Shown here: positions 8,549-16,399 of the stretch, in pieces
Layout of the letters: each line of letters begins with the position of its first letter
Numbering within the stretch: the first letter of the stretch is position 1
DNA from: CAINVV01 sp964506325
GTDB lineage: Bacteria > Bacteroidota > Bacteroidia > Bacteroidales > Prolixibacteraceae
Direction: 5' to 3'
Assembly (NCBI GenBank): GCA_964506325.1
Contig: CAZDLO010000020.1
Location: 1-45,049, forward strand
Length of the DNA stretch: 45,049 bases
Notes under the pieces: generated by a model
Told to the model about the DNA's origin: nothing
The model's input: the letters and a program-made list of their open reading frames with translations, nothing else
The model's database searches: none
Position numbers and translations under genes: made by a program

Positions 8549-8684
8549 GAAATTGACGGAACAAGTATCGAAAAGGAATTTTCCGGAAATTCAACATTTT
8601 CAATGCAATTAAAGTTTCCCCTTTAAACTAACTACCCTTTTGAAACGAAATGATCTTTGAATTCGGCGGAATTTTCATATCCGT

Positions 8685-9311
8685 TCAGGAAAGCTTTGAA
8701 CTTATCAACCTAATGAATTCTTCCCGTGTTGCCACTTTTTCAAAAGCACCGGTAAAGTCGGAAGTGGTAGTAACAGAGTTTTGTTTTTCAATCCCACGCA
8801 TGCACATGCACATGTGTTTGGCTTCGATAACCACCGCAACGCCAAGCGGGGAGAGTGTCTCCTGGATACATTCCTTGATCTGCAGTGTAAGTCTCTCCTG
8901 CACCTGCAAACGGCGTGAATAAGCTTCAACAACCCTGGCGATTTTACTCAAACCCGTTATATATCCGTTGGGAATATAGGCAACATGAGCTTTCCCAAAA
9001 AAAGGAAGCATATGATGCTCACACAAGGAATAGATCTCAATGTCCTTTACAATAACCATCTGGCGGTAATTTTCCTTAAACTTTGCTGAGGATAATATTT
9101 CTTCCGGATCCATGCTATATCCCTGTGTCATAAACTGCAGAGCCTTGGCAATTCTGAGCGGTGATTTATCCAACCCATCCCTGGAAGGATCTTCCCCAAT
9201 CAGTCCTAATATTTGCCTGTAATGTTCGGCAATCAGTTTGACTTTCTCCTCGGGATATCGCTCAATTTTCTGATAACCTTCAGATTCCTTCCTGTGTAAA
9301 GAAAAATGCAT
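8685..9311 (-). CDS. folE: GTP cyclohydrolase I
   Basis: FolE converts GTP to 7,8-dihydroneopterin triphosphate, the entry step to folate. The 208-residue chain carries the zinc and active-site signature: LCEHHMLPF with C97, H99 and H100, then HMCMCMRG with the third zinc cysteine at C168. The motif GLSKIARVVE (about 120-129) is typical of type I enzymes. The N-terminal ~20 residues (MHFSLHRKES...) are variable in the family; the ATG at 9311 gives a normal length. The gene is divergent from mqnB across a 223-base region that contains a palindrome (9362-9379). thyA and folA lie about 10 kb away, so the folate genes are not clustered. Confidence 0.97.
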   Translation of the reverse strand: MHFSLHRKESEGYQKIERYPEEKVKLIAEHYRQILGLIGEDPSRDGLDKSPLRIAKALQFMTQGYSMDPEEILSSAKFKENYRQMVIVKDIEIYSLCEHHMLPFFGKAHVAYIPNGYITGLSKIARVVEAYSRRLQVQERLTLQIKECIQETLSPLGVAVVIEAKHMCMCMRGIEKQNSVTTTSDFTGAFEKVATREEFIRLISSKLS

Positions 9312-9350
9312 ATGACTGGAATTAAATAATTCTGAAATAAGAGATCAAAA

Positions 9351-9384
9351 CTGCAGCAATCACTGATCATTTGATCAGTTGCAG
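9351..9384. repeat. Palindrome between divergent folE and mqnB
   Basis: ACTGATCA (9362-9369) and TGATCAGT (9372-9379) form a perfect 8-base inverted repeat around TT. An outer pair, CTGCA (9351-9355) and TGCAG (9380-9384), extends the symmetry. It lies 50-75 bases upstream of the folE start in a divergent promoter region, so it could be an operator or a leader hairpin. No T-run marks it as a terminator. Confidence 0.55.
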
Positions 9385-9492
9385 GATAGACTTTTAATTA
9401 AACTTAGTACAAATAAACAACTTTTATTAACTTTTTCTGCCAAAATAAGTATGAATATTAGTTGGGTGTTCAATTTTGAAGAATGATAATTA

Positions 9493-9500
9493 TACTTTTG
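9493..9500 (+). promoter_or_regulatory. Bacteroidetes -7 promoter element (TACTTTTG) for mqnB-mqnD
   Basis: TACTTTTG matches TAnnTTTG and ends 34 bases before the mqnB start codon. A TTTG lies at 9475-9478, but its spacing is shorter than usual for a -33 element. Confidence 0.55.
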
Positions 9501-9534
9501 CTCAACTAATCGTAATTAGACCTGTCTTTCCAAA

Positions 9535-10227
9535 ATGAGAATATTGTTTGTAGGTGCAACCTGTTTTGAACTTTACCAGTTTTTCGAAAATCTGATCGAA
9601 ATTGAGGGAGAAGGGAAGAATATCTTCCACTACAAATGGTATGACCTGGAAATTGACCTTCTTATTCCGGGCATAGGAATGACATTTACGGCTTATCACC
9701 TTACACGGGCTCTTTATACATTTAAATATGACCTTGTCATCAATGCAGGAATCGCCGGAAGTTTCCGGGACGAACTCTCCATCGGAACAGTTGTAAATGT
9801 AAAAAGCGAACAGATCTGTGACCTTGGAATTGAGGAATGCAACGCAGTTGTATCTCTTTTTGATGCCGGTTTCATGGAGACCAACCAATTTCCATTTTCC
9901 GATGGTAAAATGATCAATCCTCACTTCTTCAATGAATTAGAACTTGCTTCAGTTAATGGAGTAACCGGAAATATCAGCCATGGGAGCCCGCAAAGTATTT
10001 CCAGGATTACCTGCGATTTTGACCCCGATATTGAATCCATGGAAGGTGCTTCTGTTTTTTATGTTTGTTTGCACGAAAAGGTACCCTTTCTTGAAATCAG
10101 GGCGATATCCAATTATGTCGAATCAAGGGATACCACCAAATGGGACATTCCGCTGGCCATTGAGAATCTTACAGATGAGCTTTTCCGCTTTCTCAGAAAA
10201 TTTGCCACAATCAAACAACTTTCCTGA
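9535..10227 (+). CDS. mqnB: Futalosine hydrolase
   Basis: MqnB removes the base from futalosine (or its adenine-bearing precursor) to give dehypoxanthine futalosine in the alternative menaquinone pathway. The 230-residue protein has the nucleoside phosphorylase/MTA nucleosidase fold signals: MRILFVGAT at the N-terminus, VINAGIAGSF (about residues 67-76), SMEGASVFYV with the substrate-binding glutamate, and the late IRAISNYVESRD segment with the catalytic aspartate region. Position decides it over a generic nucleosidase: its stop codon overlaps the start of mqnD by one base (TGATG), so the two are translationally coupled. A TAnnTTTG element precedes the gene. Confidence 0.93.
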   Translation: MRILFVGATCFELYQFFENLIEIEGEGKNIFHYKWYDLEIDLLIPGIGMTFTAYHLTRALYTFKYDLVINAGIAGSFRDELSIGTVVNVKSEQICDLGIEECNAVVSLFDAGFMETNQFPFSDGKMINPHFFNELELASVNGVTGNISHGSPQSISRITCDFDPDIESMEGASVFYVCLHEKVPFLEIRAISNYVESRDTTKWDIPLAIENLTDELFRFLRKFATIKQLS

Positions 10228-11057
10228 TGGACCTTTCCCTGGGGTTTTCCACTTGTCCCAATGATACTTATATTTTCGATGCCATGGTCAACAGGAAAAT
10301 CGACACCGAAGGTCTGCGATTTAACCTGCATCTGGCTGATGTTGAGGAATTAAATAATATGGCCTTTTCTTCCTTGCTGGATATTTCGAAAGTAAGTTAC
10401 CATGCTTTTGCCTACCTGTCAACAGGCTACCAGCTCCTGACTTCAGGGAGCGCTCTAGGGTTCAGCAACGGTCCGTTACTTATCTCCAAACATAAAATCT
10501 ACCCGGATGAACTGGATAACCTGAAAATTGCGATTCCGGGAAAATTCACAACTGCCAACCTGCTGCTGTCCATTGCATATCCAAACCTACATCATAAAAT
10601 GGAGTATTTATTCTCTGACATTGAAGATGTTATCTTGTCTGGAGAAGCAGATGCAGGTGTCATCATTCATGAAAACAGGTTCACCTACGCACAGAAAGGA
10701 TTGAAGAAAATTGTCGATCTCGGAGAATACTGGGAGCAGCAAACCGGAATGGCAATTCCATTGGGTGGGATCATTGTAAAACGGAGTTTACCCCTTGAAA
10801 TCCGTCTACGGGTGAACAGGGTTCTCCGCAGAAGTGTGGAATATGCATTCCATAATCCGGACGATTCACTTCCATTTGTGAAAAAGCATGCACAATCGAT
10901 GGATGAAGATGTTATGCGGCGACACATTCAGCTTTATGTAAACGACTTTTCTGTTGACCTTGGAACCAAAGGAAAGGAAGCAATCATTGCCCTCTACGAC
11001 AGGAGTGTTGAAAAGTCCATCTTCCCCCCTCTTCAGCCTTCTTATTTCGTAGAATAG
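10227..11057 (+). CDS. mqnD: 1,4-dihydroxy-6-naphthoate synthase
   Basis: MqnD converts cyclic dehypoxanthine futalosine to 1,4-dihydroxy-6-naphthoate, a late step of futalosine-route menaquinone synthesis. The 276-residue chain has the MqnA/MqnD periplasmic-binding-protein-like fold. The N-terminal FSTCPNDTYIFDAMV is characteristic of MqnD rather than MqnA, and a central GEADAGVIIHE segment (about residues 136-146) carries a conserved histidine. It starts on the last base of the mqnB stop codon and is certainly cotranscribed with it. Other pathway genes (mqnA, mqnC) are not in the window. The TonB-like gene follows after 77 bases with its own promoter-like element. Confidence 0.95.
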   Translation: MDLSLGFSTCPNDTYIFDAMVNRKIDTEGLRFNLHLADVEELNNMAFSSLLDISKVSYHAFAYLSTGYQLLTSGSALGFSNGPLLISKHKIYPDELDNLKIAIPGKFTTANLLLSIAYPNLHHKMEYLFSDIEDVILSGEADAGVIIHENRFTYAQKGLKKIVDLGEYWEQQTGMAIPLGGIIVKRSLPLEIRLRVNRVLRRSVEYAFHNPDDSLPFVKKHAQSMDEDVMRRHIQLYVNDFSVDLGTKGKEAIIALYDRSVEKSIFPPLQPSYFVE

Positions 11058-11110
11058 TTCCTGCTGAACTTTCGTTAAAAATTGGATGGATAAATCTGAT
11101 TTCTTTGACG

Positions 11111-11118
11111 TAATTTTG
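11111..11118 (+). promoter_or_regulatory. Bacteroidetes -7 promoter element (TAATTTTG) for the TonB-like gene
   Basis: TAATTTTG matches TAnnTTTG and ends 16 bases before the ATG at 11135, predicting a short leader. Confidence 0.5.
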
Positions 11119-11134
11119 CAGTATCGGACTGGAT

Positions 11135-11878
11135 ATGGAAAAACTACTGAGATTATACCGCGACAACATTAATGGTATTATTGCCACACTCGCCATCCAT
11201 CTGGTTGTGATGGTTTCGCTTCTTTTTGCCGAGTTGAAAAACCGGCATATTTTGCCTGACCAGGCCCTCTTCGTGGATATAGTATCAGAGGAGGTAAAAA
11301 CTGCTGTACCCGAAAAGGAGATTATGGACATGAGTGCCCAGGCATACGCGCTTAGCGGCTCAAAAAGCGGAGAACGCAATTCCAACAGGGCTGTCAATTC
11401 AGGGGATGTCAATGGCAAGACATCCGGCGACCCTTTTTTCGACAGGGAATATGCAAAGGAAGTCGCAGAAGCAAAACAATTGGCCAATGAGGTGAATAAA
11501 AACCTTGCGAAGAAGATTCCTGAAATCGGGGATGTACCAATGCCCGTTGCCAGCACGGAAGGAATGACACGGGATGAGGTAAAGCGATCATCTTTTAAAG
11601 GCAAATCAAACATTCGTTATTTACTGGGAAACAGATATCATGTTCAGCTTCCTATCCCTGTTTACCTGGCCCAGGGAGGCGGAGAAGTAGTTGTAGACAT
11701 TATCGTCAACAGAAACGGGGAGGTCCTTACCGCTTATCCTAGGGAAAATTCAAAATCCAGTGATCCGTCTATTTTGGCCTATGCCAGGCAGGCTGCAGAA
11801 AAAACTATTTTTAATTCTGACGGAAATGCTCCTGAAAAAGAGCATGGCACCATCACTTATCTGTTTGTAGCTCAATAA
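11135..11878 (+). CDS. TonB-like energy transducer / TonB C-terminal domain protein (247 aa)
   Basis: The protein has a single N-terminal membrane anchor (about residues 14-31) facing the periplasm and a charged, poorly conserved middle (about 35-165). Its C-terminal TonB-type domain of about 80 residues (GGGEVVVDIIVNRNGEVLTAYP ... ILAYARQAAEKTIF) resembles the family's GxVxVxFxVxxxGxV pattern. TonB proteins pass proton-motive energy from ExbB/ExbD to outer-membrane receptors. The usual proline-rich spacer is weak, and no exbB, exbD or receptor gene is adjacent, so it may instead be a TonB-domain protein of unknown partner. The gene follows mqnD but has its own -7 element. Confidence 0.75.
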   Translation: MEKLLRLYRDNINGIIATLAIHLVVMVSLLFAELKNRHILPDQALFVDIVSEEVKTAVPEKEIMDMSAQAYALSGSKSGERNSNRAVNSGDVNGKTSGDPFFDREYAKEVAEAKQLANEVNKNLAKKIPEIGDVPMPVASTEGMTRDEVKRSSFKGKSNIRYLLGNRYHVQLPIPVYLAQGGGEVVVDIIVNRNGEVLTAYPRENSKSSDPSILAYARQAAEKTIFNSDGNAPEKEHGTITYLFVAQ

Positions 11879-12020
11879 TCAGCATCAGATTCGGCATTTA
11901 CTGTCCAGCTTCATCATTTTTTAACTGAAATTTCCCTTTTGTTTGTATATAATTTCTCATCTTTGAATAGTATTTGTATTGGTTACAAATTTAGTTTGAG
12001 TAATAAAAAAAACATTCATT

Positions 12021-12266
12021 ATGTCAACTCATATATTCTTGGTCGAAGGGATGACCTGTAAAAACTGCAAAGCACATGTTGAAAATGGCATCAAAACCAT
12101 TGCAGGAATAGAAGAAGTAATTGCTGACCACCAAACAGGTCAGGTAAAAGTACAAGGATCTCATGTCGATGCTGAACAGATCAGGTCGGCTGTAGAAAAA
12201 GCCGGGTACAGGTTCAAAGGCGCAGATAGGTCATCACTGCCGGGATCAGACCACTGGTTAAGTTAA
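12021..12266 (+). CDS. Heavy-metal-associated (HMA) domain protein, CopZ-like (81 aa)
   Basis: This is a small cytoplasmic ferredoxin-like metal-binding protein. The metal site GMTCKNC places C13 and C16 in the first loop, and the remainder (VENGIKTIAGIEEVIADHQTGQVKV ... IRSAVEKAGY split by a short loop) follows the standard fold. The family usually binds Cu(I) and hands it to P1B ATPases. The C-terminal ~15 residues (KGADRSSLPGSDHWLS) extend past the domain. No copper ATPase or metalloregulator gene is next to it, so the metal and partner are unknown. It is a stand-alone gene between the TonB-like gene and clpB. Confidence 0.9.
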   Translation: MSTHIFLVEGMTCKNCKAHVENGIKTIAGIEEVIADHQTGQVKVQGSHVDAEQIRSAVEKAGYRFKGADRSSLPGSDHWLS

Positions 12267-12416
12267 CAAACCAGACAATCTGACCATTCCCTTCATTTTT
12301 TAACTGACACTATTTCCTCTGTTTCAAGGTGTTAGTGCCATTTTGTCGTAATTCATAATTGTGGCAGGCATTTTGCCCGCTGAATGATATACTCATGTAA
12401 TCATAAAAAAACAAAT

Positions 12417-15002
12417 ATGAATCTCAACAATTTTACCATCAAAGCCCAGGAGGTAGTTCAGAAAGCCGTTGAAATAGCAACCGGAAACAACCAACAGTTG
12501 ATTGAACCGGCTCATCTGATGAAAGGTCTGTTGACAGAAGCGGAGAATGTAACCTCTTTTCTGCTGCAAAAGACGGGTATCAATACCAGGTATTTTTCCG
12601 GCGAGGTAGATCGGATTATTTCCGGTTATCCCAAAGTAACAGGCGGAGAACCATTCTTATCCTCTTCTGCCAATACAGCCTTAGAGAAAGCCATTTCCCT
12701 TTCACAAAAAATGGGGGATAAATATGTTTCCGTGGAACATCTGCTCCTGGCCCTGCTTGAGACAGGTGACAGGATGGGCAAACTTATGAAAGAACAGGGT
12801 GTAGATAAAAAGGGACTTGAGGATGCAGTCAGGGAATTGAGAAAAGGCTCTAAAGTGGAAAGCCAGACTGCTGAAGACACCTTTAACTCTCTCAGCCGGT
12901 TTGCTGTCAACCTCAATGATTCAGCACGTTCCGGCAAGCTGGATCCGGTAATTGGCAGAGATGAAGAGATCAGGAGGGTTTTGCAGATCCTTTCCAGAAG
13001 AACGAAAAACAATCCGATTCTTGTAGGTGAGCCCGGTACAGGAAAAACTGCCATAGTTGAAGGACTTGCCCAACGGATTGTCCGGGGTGATGTACCTGAA
13101 AACCTCCAAAGCAAACAGATTTTCTCATTGGACATGGGGGCACTCATTGCTGGTGCGAAATACAAGGGTGAATTCGAGGAGAGGCTAAAATCGGTCATAC
13201 AGGAGGTCATACATGCAGATGGTGAGGTTATCCTGTTTATCGATGAAATCCACACACTGGTTGGCGCTGGCAAAAGTGAGGGAGCCATGGATGCAGCCAA
13301 TATCCTGAAACCGGCGCTGGCACGTGGCGACCTGCGTGCTGTTGGAGCTACAACACTCGGCGAATATCAAAAATATTTTGAAAAAGACAAAGCACTCGAA
13401 CGGCGGTTTCAGCTCGTTATGGTGGATGAACCTGATACACAATCTTCCATATCCATTCTTCGCGGACTCAAGGAAAGGTACGAAAATCACCACAAGGTAC
13501 GCATCAAGGATGATGCCATCATTGCAGCAGTTGAGCTGTCACAGAGGTATATAACAGACCGGTTCCTGCCCGACAAAGCCATCGACCTGATGGATGAGGC
13601 GGCCGCAAAACTCAGGATGGAGATGAATTCCCTGCCCGAAGAACTCGACGAAATAGAAAGACGACTGACCCAGCTCGAGATTGAAAGAGCAGCTATTCAA
13701 CGCGAAAATGACCGTACAAAGCTTGCAAAGCTTGAAGAAGAAATCGCGAATCTAAAAGAAGATCAGAATAGATTCAGGGCAACCTGGAAGGCAGAAAAGG
13801 ATCTTATCGAGGGTATCCAGTCCAACAGACAGGAAATTGAAGCATTAAGGAATCAGGCCTCGCAGGCTGAAAGACAGGGCAACTACGGCCTTGTTGCTGA
13901 AATACGGTACGGCAAAATCAAAGAAGCAGAGTCAGCAATTGCGTTGCTTCAGGAACAACTTACAGAAAAACAACGTACGCAGTCCCTCATCAAGGAAGAA
14001 GTTGACTCAGAAGACATTGCGTCAGTTGTTGCCCGATGGACCGGAATTCCGGTTACCAGAATGCTGCAGAGTGAAAGGGAAAAACTTATTCACCTTGAGG
14101 AAGAACTGCACAAAAGGATTGTCGGCCAGGATGACGCCATTAAGGCTGTATCTGATGCAGTTAGAAGGTCCAGGGCCGGATTGCAGGATGAAAAACGCCC
14201 TATTGGGTCTTTTATCTTCCTCGGGACAACCGGAGTAGGGAAGACAGAACTTGCCAAAGGATTGGCTGAATATCTTTTTGATGATGAAAATTTGCTCACC
14301 CGAATTGACATGTCTGAATACCAGGAGAAATTCTCAGTCACGCGGCTGATTGGGTCTCCACCCGGATATGTGGGATATGACGAAGGCGGTCAACTGACTG
14401 AATCTGTGCGCAGAAAGCCCTATTCAGTGATACTCTTTGATGAGATTGAAAAAGCTCATCCGGATGTTTTTAATATACTCCTTCAGGTGTTGGATGACGG
14501 ACGGTTAACTGACAACAAGGGACGGACAGTCAACTTTAAGAACACCATCATTATAATGACCTCAAATCTTGGATCCACCCTGATACGTGAACGGATGGAA
14601 CATTTGACTGACTCCAACAAAATTGCAACAATGGATCAGCTTCAAAAGGAAATGACGGAAATGCTGAAGCAAACCATACGTCCTGAATTTCTTAACCGGA
14701 TCGACGAAATTATTCTCTTCACCCCTTTGAGCCGGGAAGAAATCCGCCAGATAGTGAGGTTGCAGTTTGACATGGTAGTGTCCCGCCTGGCAAAAAGCGG
14801 TTACAAGGCAATAATGACAAATGCCGCAACCGACTGGATCGCAGAAGCAGGTTTCGACCCCCAATACGGTGCAAGGCCGGTGAAAAGAATGATGCAGAAA
14901 TACTTGCTGAATGATCTTTCCAAAGAAATTCTTGCGGGGAATATTAGTAAGGAAGGGGAAATAACCATTGATGCAGAAAATGGTCATCTTGTATTTAAAT
15001 AA
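12417..15002 (+). CDS. clpB: ATP-dependent disaggregase ClpB
   Basis: ClpB is the hexameric AAA+ chaperone that extracts proteins from aggregates together with DnaK. The 861-residue chain is full length. It has the N-terminal Clp repeat domain (about 1-145), a first ATPase with Walker A GEPGTGKT (204-211), and the long coiled-coil middle domain (about 405-525, rich in E, K, L and Q) that distinguishes ClpB from ClpA and ClpC. The second ATPase has GTTGVGKT (603-610), and the C-terminal domain follows. I chose the ATG at 12417 (MNLNNFTIKAQE); an in-frame ATG 33 bases upstream would add MIYSCNHKKTN, which is unlike the family. No sigma-32-type or CIRCE element is recognisable upstream. A hairpin follows at 15043-15083. 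Confidence 0.98.
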   Translation: MNLNNFTIKAQEVVQKAVEIATGNNQQLIEPAHLMKGLLTEAENVTSFLLQKTGINTRYFSGEVDRIISGYPKVTGGEPFLSSSANTALEKAISLSQKMGDKYVSVEHLLLALLETGDRMGKLMKEQGVDKKGLEDAVRELRKGSKVESQTAEDTFNSLSRFAVNLNDSARSGKLDPVIGRDEEIRRVLQILSRRTKNNPILVGEPGTGKTAIVEGLAQRIVRGDVPENLQSKQIFSLDMGALIAGAKYKGEFEERLKSVIQEVIHADGEVILFIDEIHTLVGAGKSEGAMDAANILKPALARGDLRAVGATTLGEYQKYFEKDKALERRFQLVMVDEPDTQSSISILRGLKERYENHHKVRIKDDAIIAAVELSQRYITDRFLPDKAIDLMDEAAAKLRMEMNSLPEELDEIERRLTQLEIERAAIQRENDRTKLAKLEEEIANLKEDQNRFRATWKAEKDLIEGIQSNRQEIEALRNQASQAERQGNYGLVAEIRYGKIKEAESAIALLQEQLTEKQRTQSLIKEEVDSEDIASVVARWTGIPVTRMLQSEREKLIHLEEELHKRIVGQDDAIKAVSDAVRRSRAGLQDEKRPIGSFIFLGTTGVGKTELAKGLAEYLFDDENLLTRIDMSEYQEKFSVTRLIGSPPGYVGYDEGGQLTESVRRKPYSVILFDEIEKAHPDVFNILLQVLDDGRLTDNKGRTVNFKNTIIIMTSNLGSTLIRERMEHLTDSNKIATMDQLQKEMTEMLKQTIRPEFLNRIDEIILFTPLSREEIRQIVRLQFDMVVSRLAKSGYKAIMTNAATDWIAEAGFDPQYGARPVKRMMQKYLLNDLSKEILAGNISKEGEITIDAENGHLVFK

Positions 15003-15442
15003 TTGGGGTCATCTGATTCCTGCCACCTGATATTAAATATCAACTGCCAGTATTTAGCCATCACAAGGCTATTTATTGGCAGTAAAATTTTCAAATCCAA
15101 TATATGTCCATTAAAATACTGATAGTCAATAATTTTTAAACACAGGTTTAAAAAAGATTTCAAACACGATAAAGGCCAAAAATTAAGGGGACAGTGAAAT
15201 CTAAACCTGAAAAAAGGTTTAATTTCGTCCAATAATACAATGGAAAAATCATGATGCTAAAACATCTTCCGGGATGAGTTTGGACTTCAGGACTTCCCCC
15301 GGAAAAAAAAGAATCACAAGAAATAACTCTTCCAAGGTGTCAGTAATTTCCGAATTTGATCCTGTGGCTTATATCTGTGCTGATTTTTGTTTCCCCCGGG
15401 AGTTACTTTCCCTTGTGGCGCTTTAATTCAAACGATAAAAAT
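15003..15442. other. Intergenic region after clpB
   Basis: No gene is seen in these 440 bases. They contain the hairpin at 15043-15083 and otherwise AT-rich sequence. An open frame runs upstream in phase with the metallo-hydrolase gene from 15356, but it lacks family resemblance before residue MMEIC. Confidence 0.5.
15043..15089 (+). terminator. Hairpin after clpB, probable terminator
   Basis: ACTGCCA (15043-15049) pairs with TGGCAGT (15077-15083), and TAGCC (15055-15059) pairs with GGCTA (15067-15071), with AT pairs between. AAAATTTT follows, so the T-run is weak. It lies 40 bases past the clpB stop codon. Confidence 0.55.
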
Positions 15443-16204
15443 ATGATGGAAATTTGTGCTTTGGCCTCCGGAAGTAATGGCAATTGCTATTATATCGGAA
15501 ATAATGAGGAGGCGATTTTAATAGATGCCGGACTTTCTTTCAAACAAATACTCAGGAGGATTGAAACAAATGCGCTGGACCCAAAAAAAATTAAGGCTGT
15601 GTTTATCACGCATGAGCATGGAGATCATATTCGTGGGGCCCGGGTAACAGGGAAAAAACTTGACATACCTGTATACATGACCCATGGTACATTCCACTCT
15701 TCATTCAGAACATGGCGCCCTATTTCTTTTATTGCCGTCGAAGACAACGTCCCGGTTAGTGTTGGGATGTTCACAATTTATCCGGTCCTAAAGAACCACG
15801 ATGCTGCTGAACCCACCTCCTTCAGAATCGAATACAATGGACATAGTGTCGGAGTTTTTACGGATATAGGATCACCATGTGACAATGTAAAGAATCACCT
15901 TATGCAATGCCATGCATTATTCCTGGAAACAAACTACGACCAGCAATTGCTGAAAGAAGGACCTTACCCTTACCATCTTAAAGTCAGAATCGATTCTGCA
16001 TTAGGCCACCTGTCCAACTTGCAGGCTTTTGAATTACTAAAAGAAAATGCCCATCCCCAACTTCAATGTGTCTTTCTGAGCCATCTTTCAGCAGAAAATA
16101 ACCGGCCGGAGCTTGCCTTAAATGAATTCAAATCGTTGGAAAACAGGTTCCGGATTAAACTAACCGACCGTTTTGCAGCTGGTGAAATTTACAGGTTAAA
16201 GTAG
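15443..16204 (+). CDS. MBL-fold metallo-hydrolase, WalJ/YycJ type (253 aa)
   Basis: This is a cytoplasmic metallo-beta-lactamase-fold hydrolase. It opens with MMEICALASGSNGNCYYIG, the hallmark start of the YycJ/WalJ (VicX) subgroup, followed by LIDAGLSFKQI and the metal motif THEHGDH. The later FTDIG, LETNYD and FLSHLSAENN segments provide the remaining metal ligands. Related proteins are thought to act on nucleic acid, including a proposed exonuclease role linked to DNA repair, but the substrate here is unproven. I placed the start at the ATG at 15443 (15446 also possible), because the in-frame extension upstream is not family-like. It is monocistronic. Confidence 0.9.
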   Translation: MMEICALASGSNGNCYYIGNNEEAILIDAGLSFKQILRRIETNALDPKKIKAVFITHEHGDHIRGARVTGKKLDIPVYMTHGTFHSSFRTWRPISFIAVEDNVPVSVGMFTIYPVLKNHDAAEPTSFRIEYNGHSVGVFTDIGSPCDNVKNHLMQCHALFLETNYDQQLLKEGPYPYHLKVRIDSALGHLSNLQAFELLKENAHPQLQCVFLSHLSAENNRPELALNEFKSLENRFRIKLTDRFAAGEIYRLK

Positions 16205-16399
16205 TTTACTCATTACAAATACAAAAAACATACAATAGGCTTGACCGAACATACAATAAATCTGATACAATCCAGGTGCTGAATATTGTTCCTGGTGGAA
16301 GAAAATTCATTGTCGGATTCATCATTCATTTATGGGCGCTTAGGCTTCCTTACAAAAAAAAATACTACCTTTTCAAACTGATCAACAAACCGATTTACA

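Noticed and set aside
12384..12416. Upstream ATG adding 11 residues to ClpB
   Set aside because: The extension MIYSCNHKKTN is unlike the ClpB family, whose start matches the ATG at 12417.
13185..13493. Long antisense open frames inside clpB (also 12626-13300 and 14562-14987)
   Set aside because: Shadows of a certain coding gene with no motif of their own.
15356..15442. N-terminal extension of the metallo-hydrolase gene
   Set aside because: The family begins at MEICALASGSNGNC; the extra frame from 15356 is hydrophobic and not conserved-looking.
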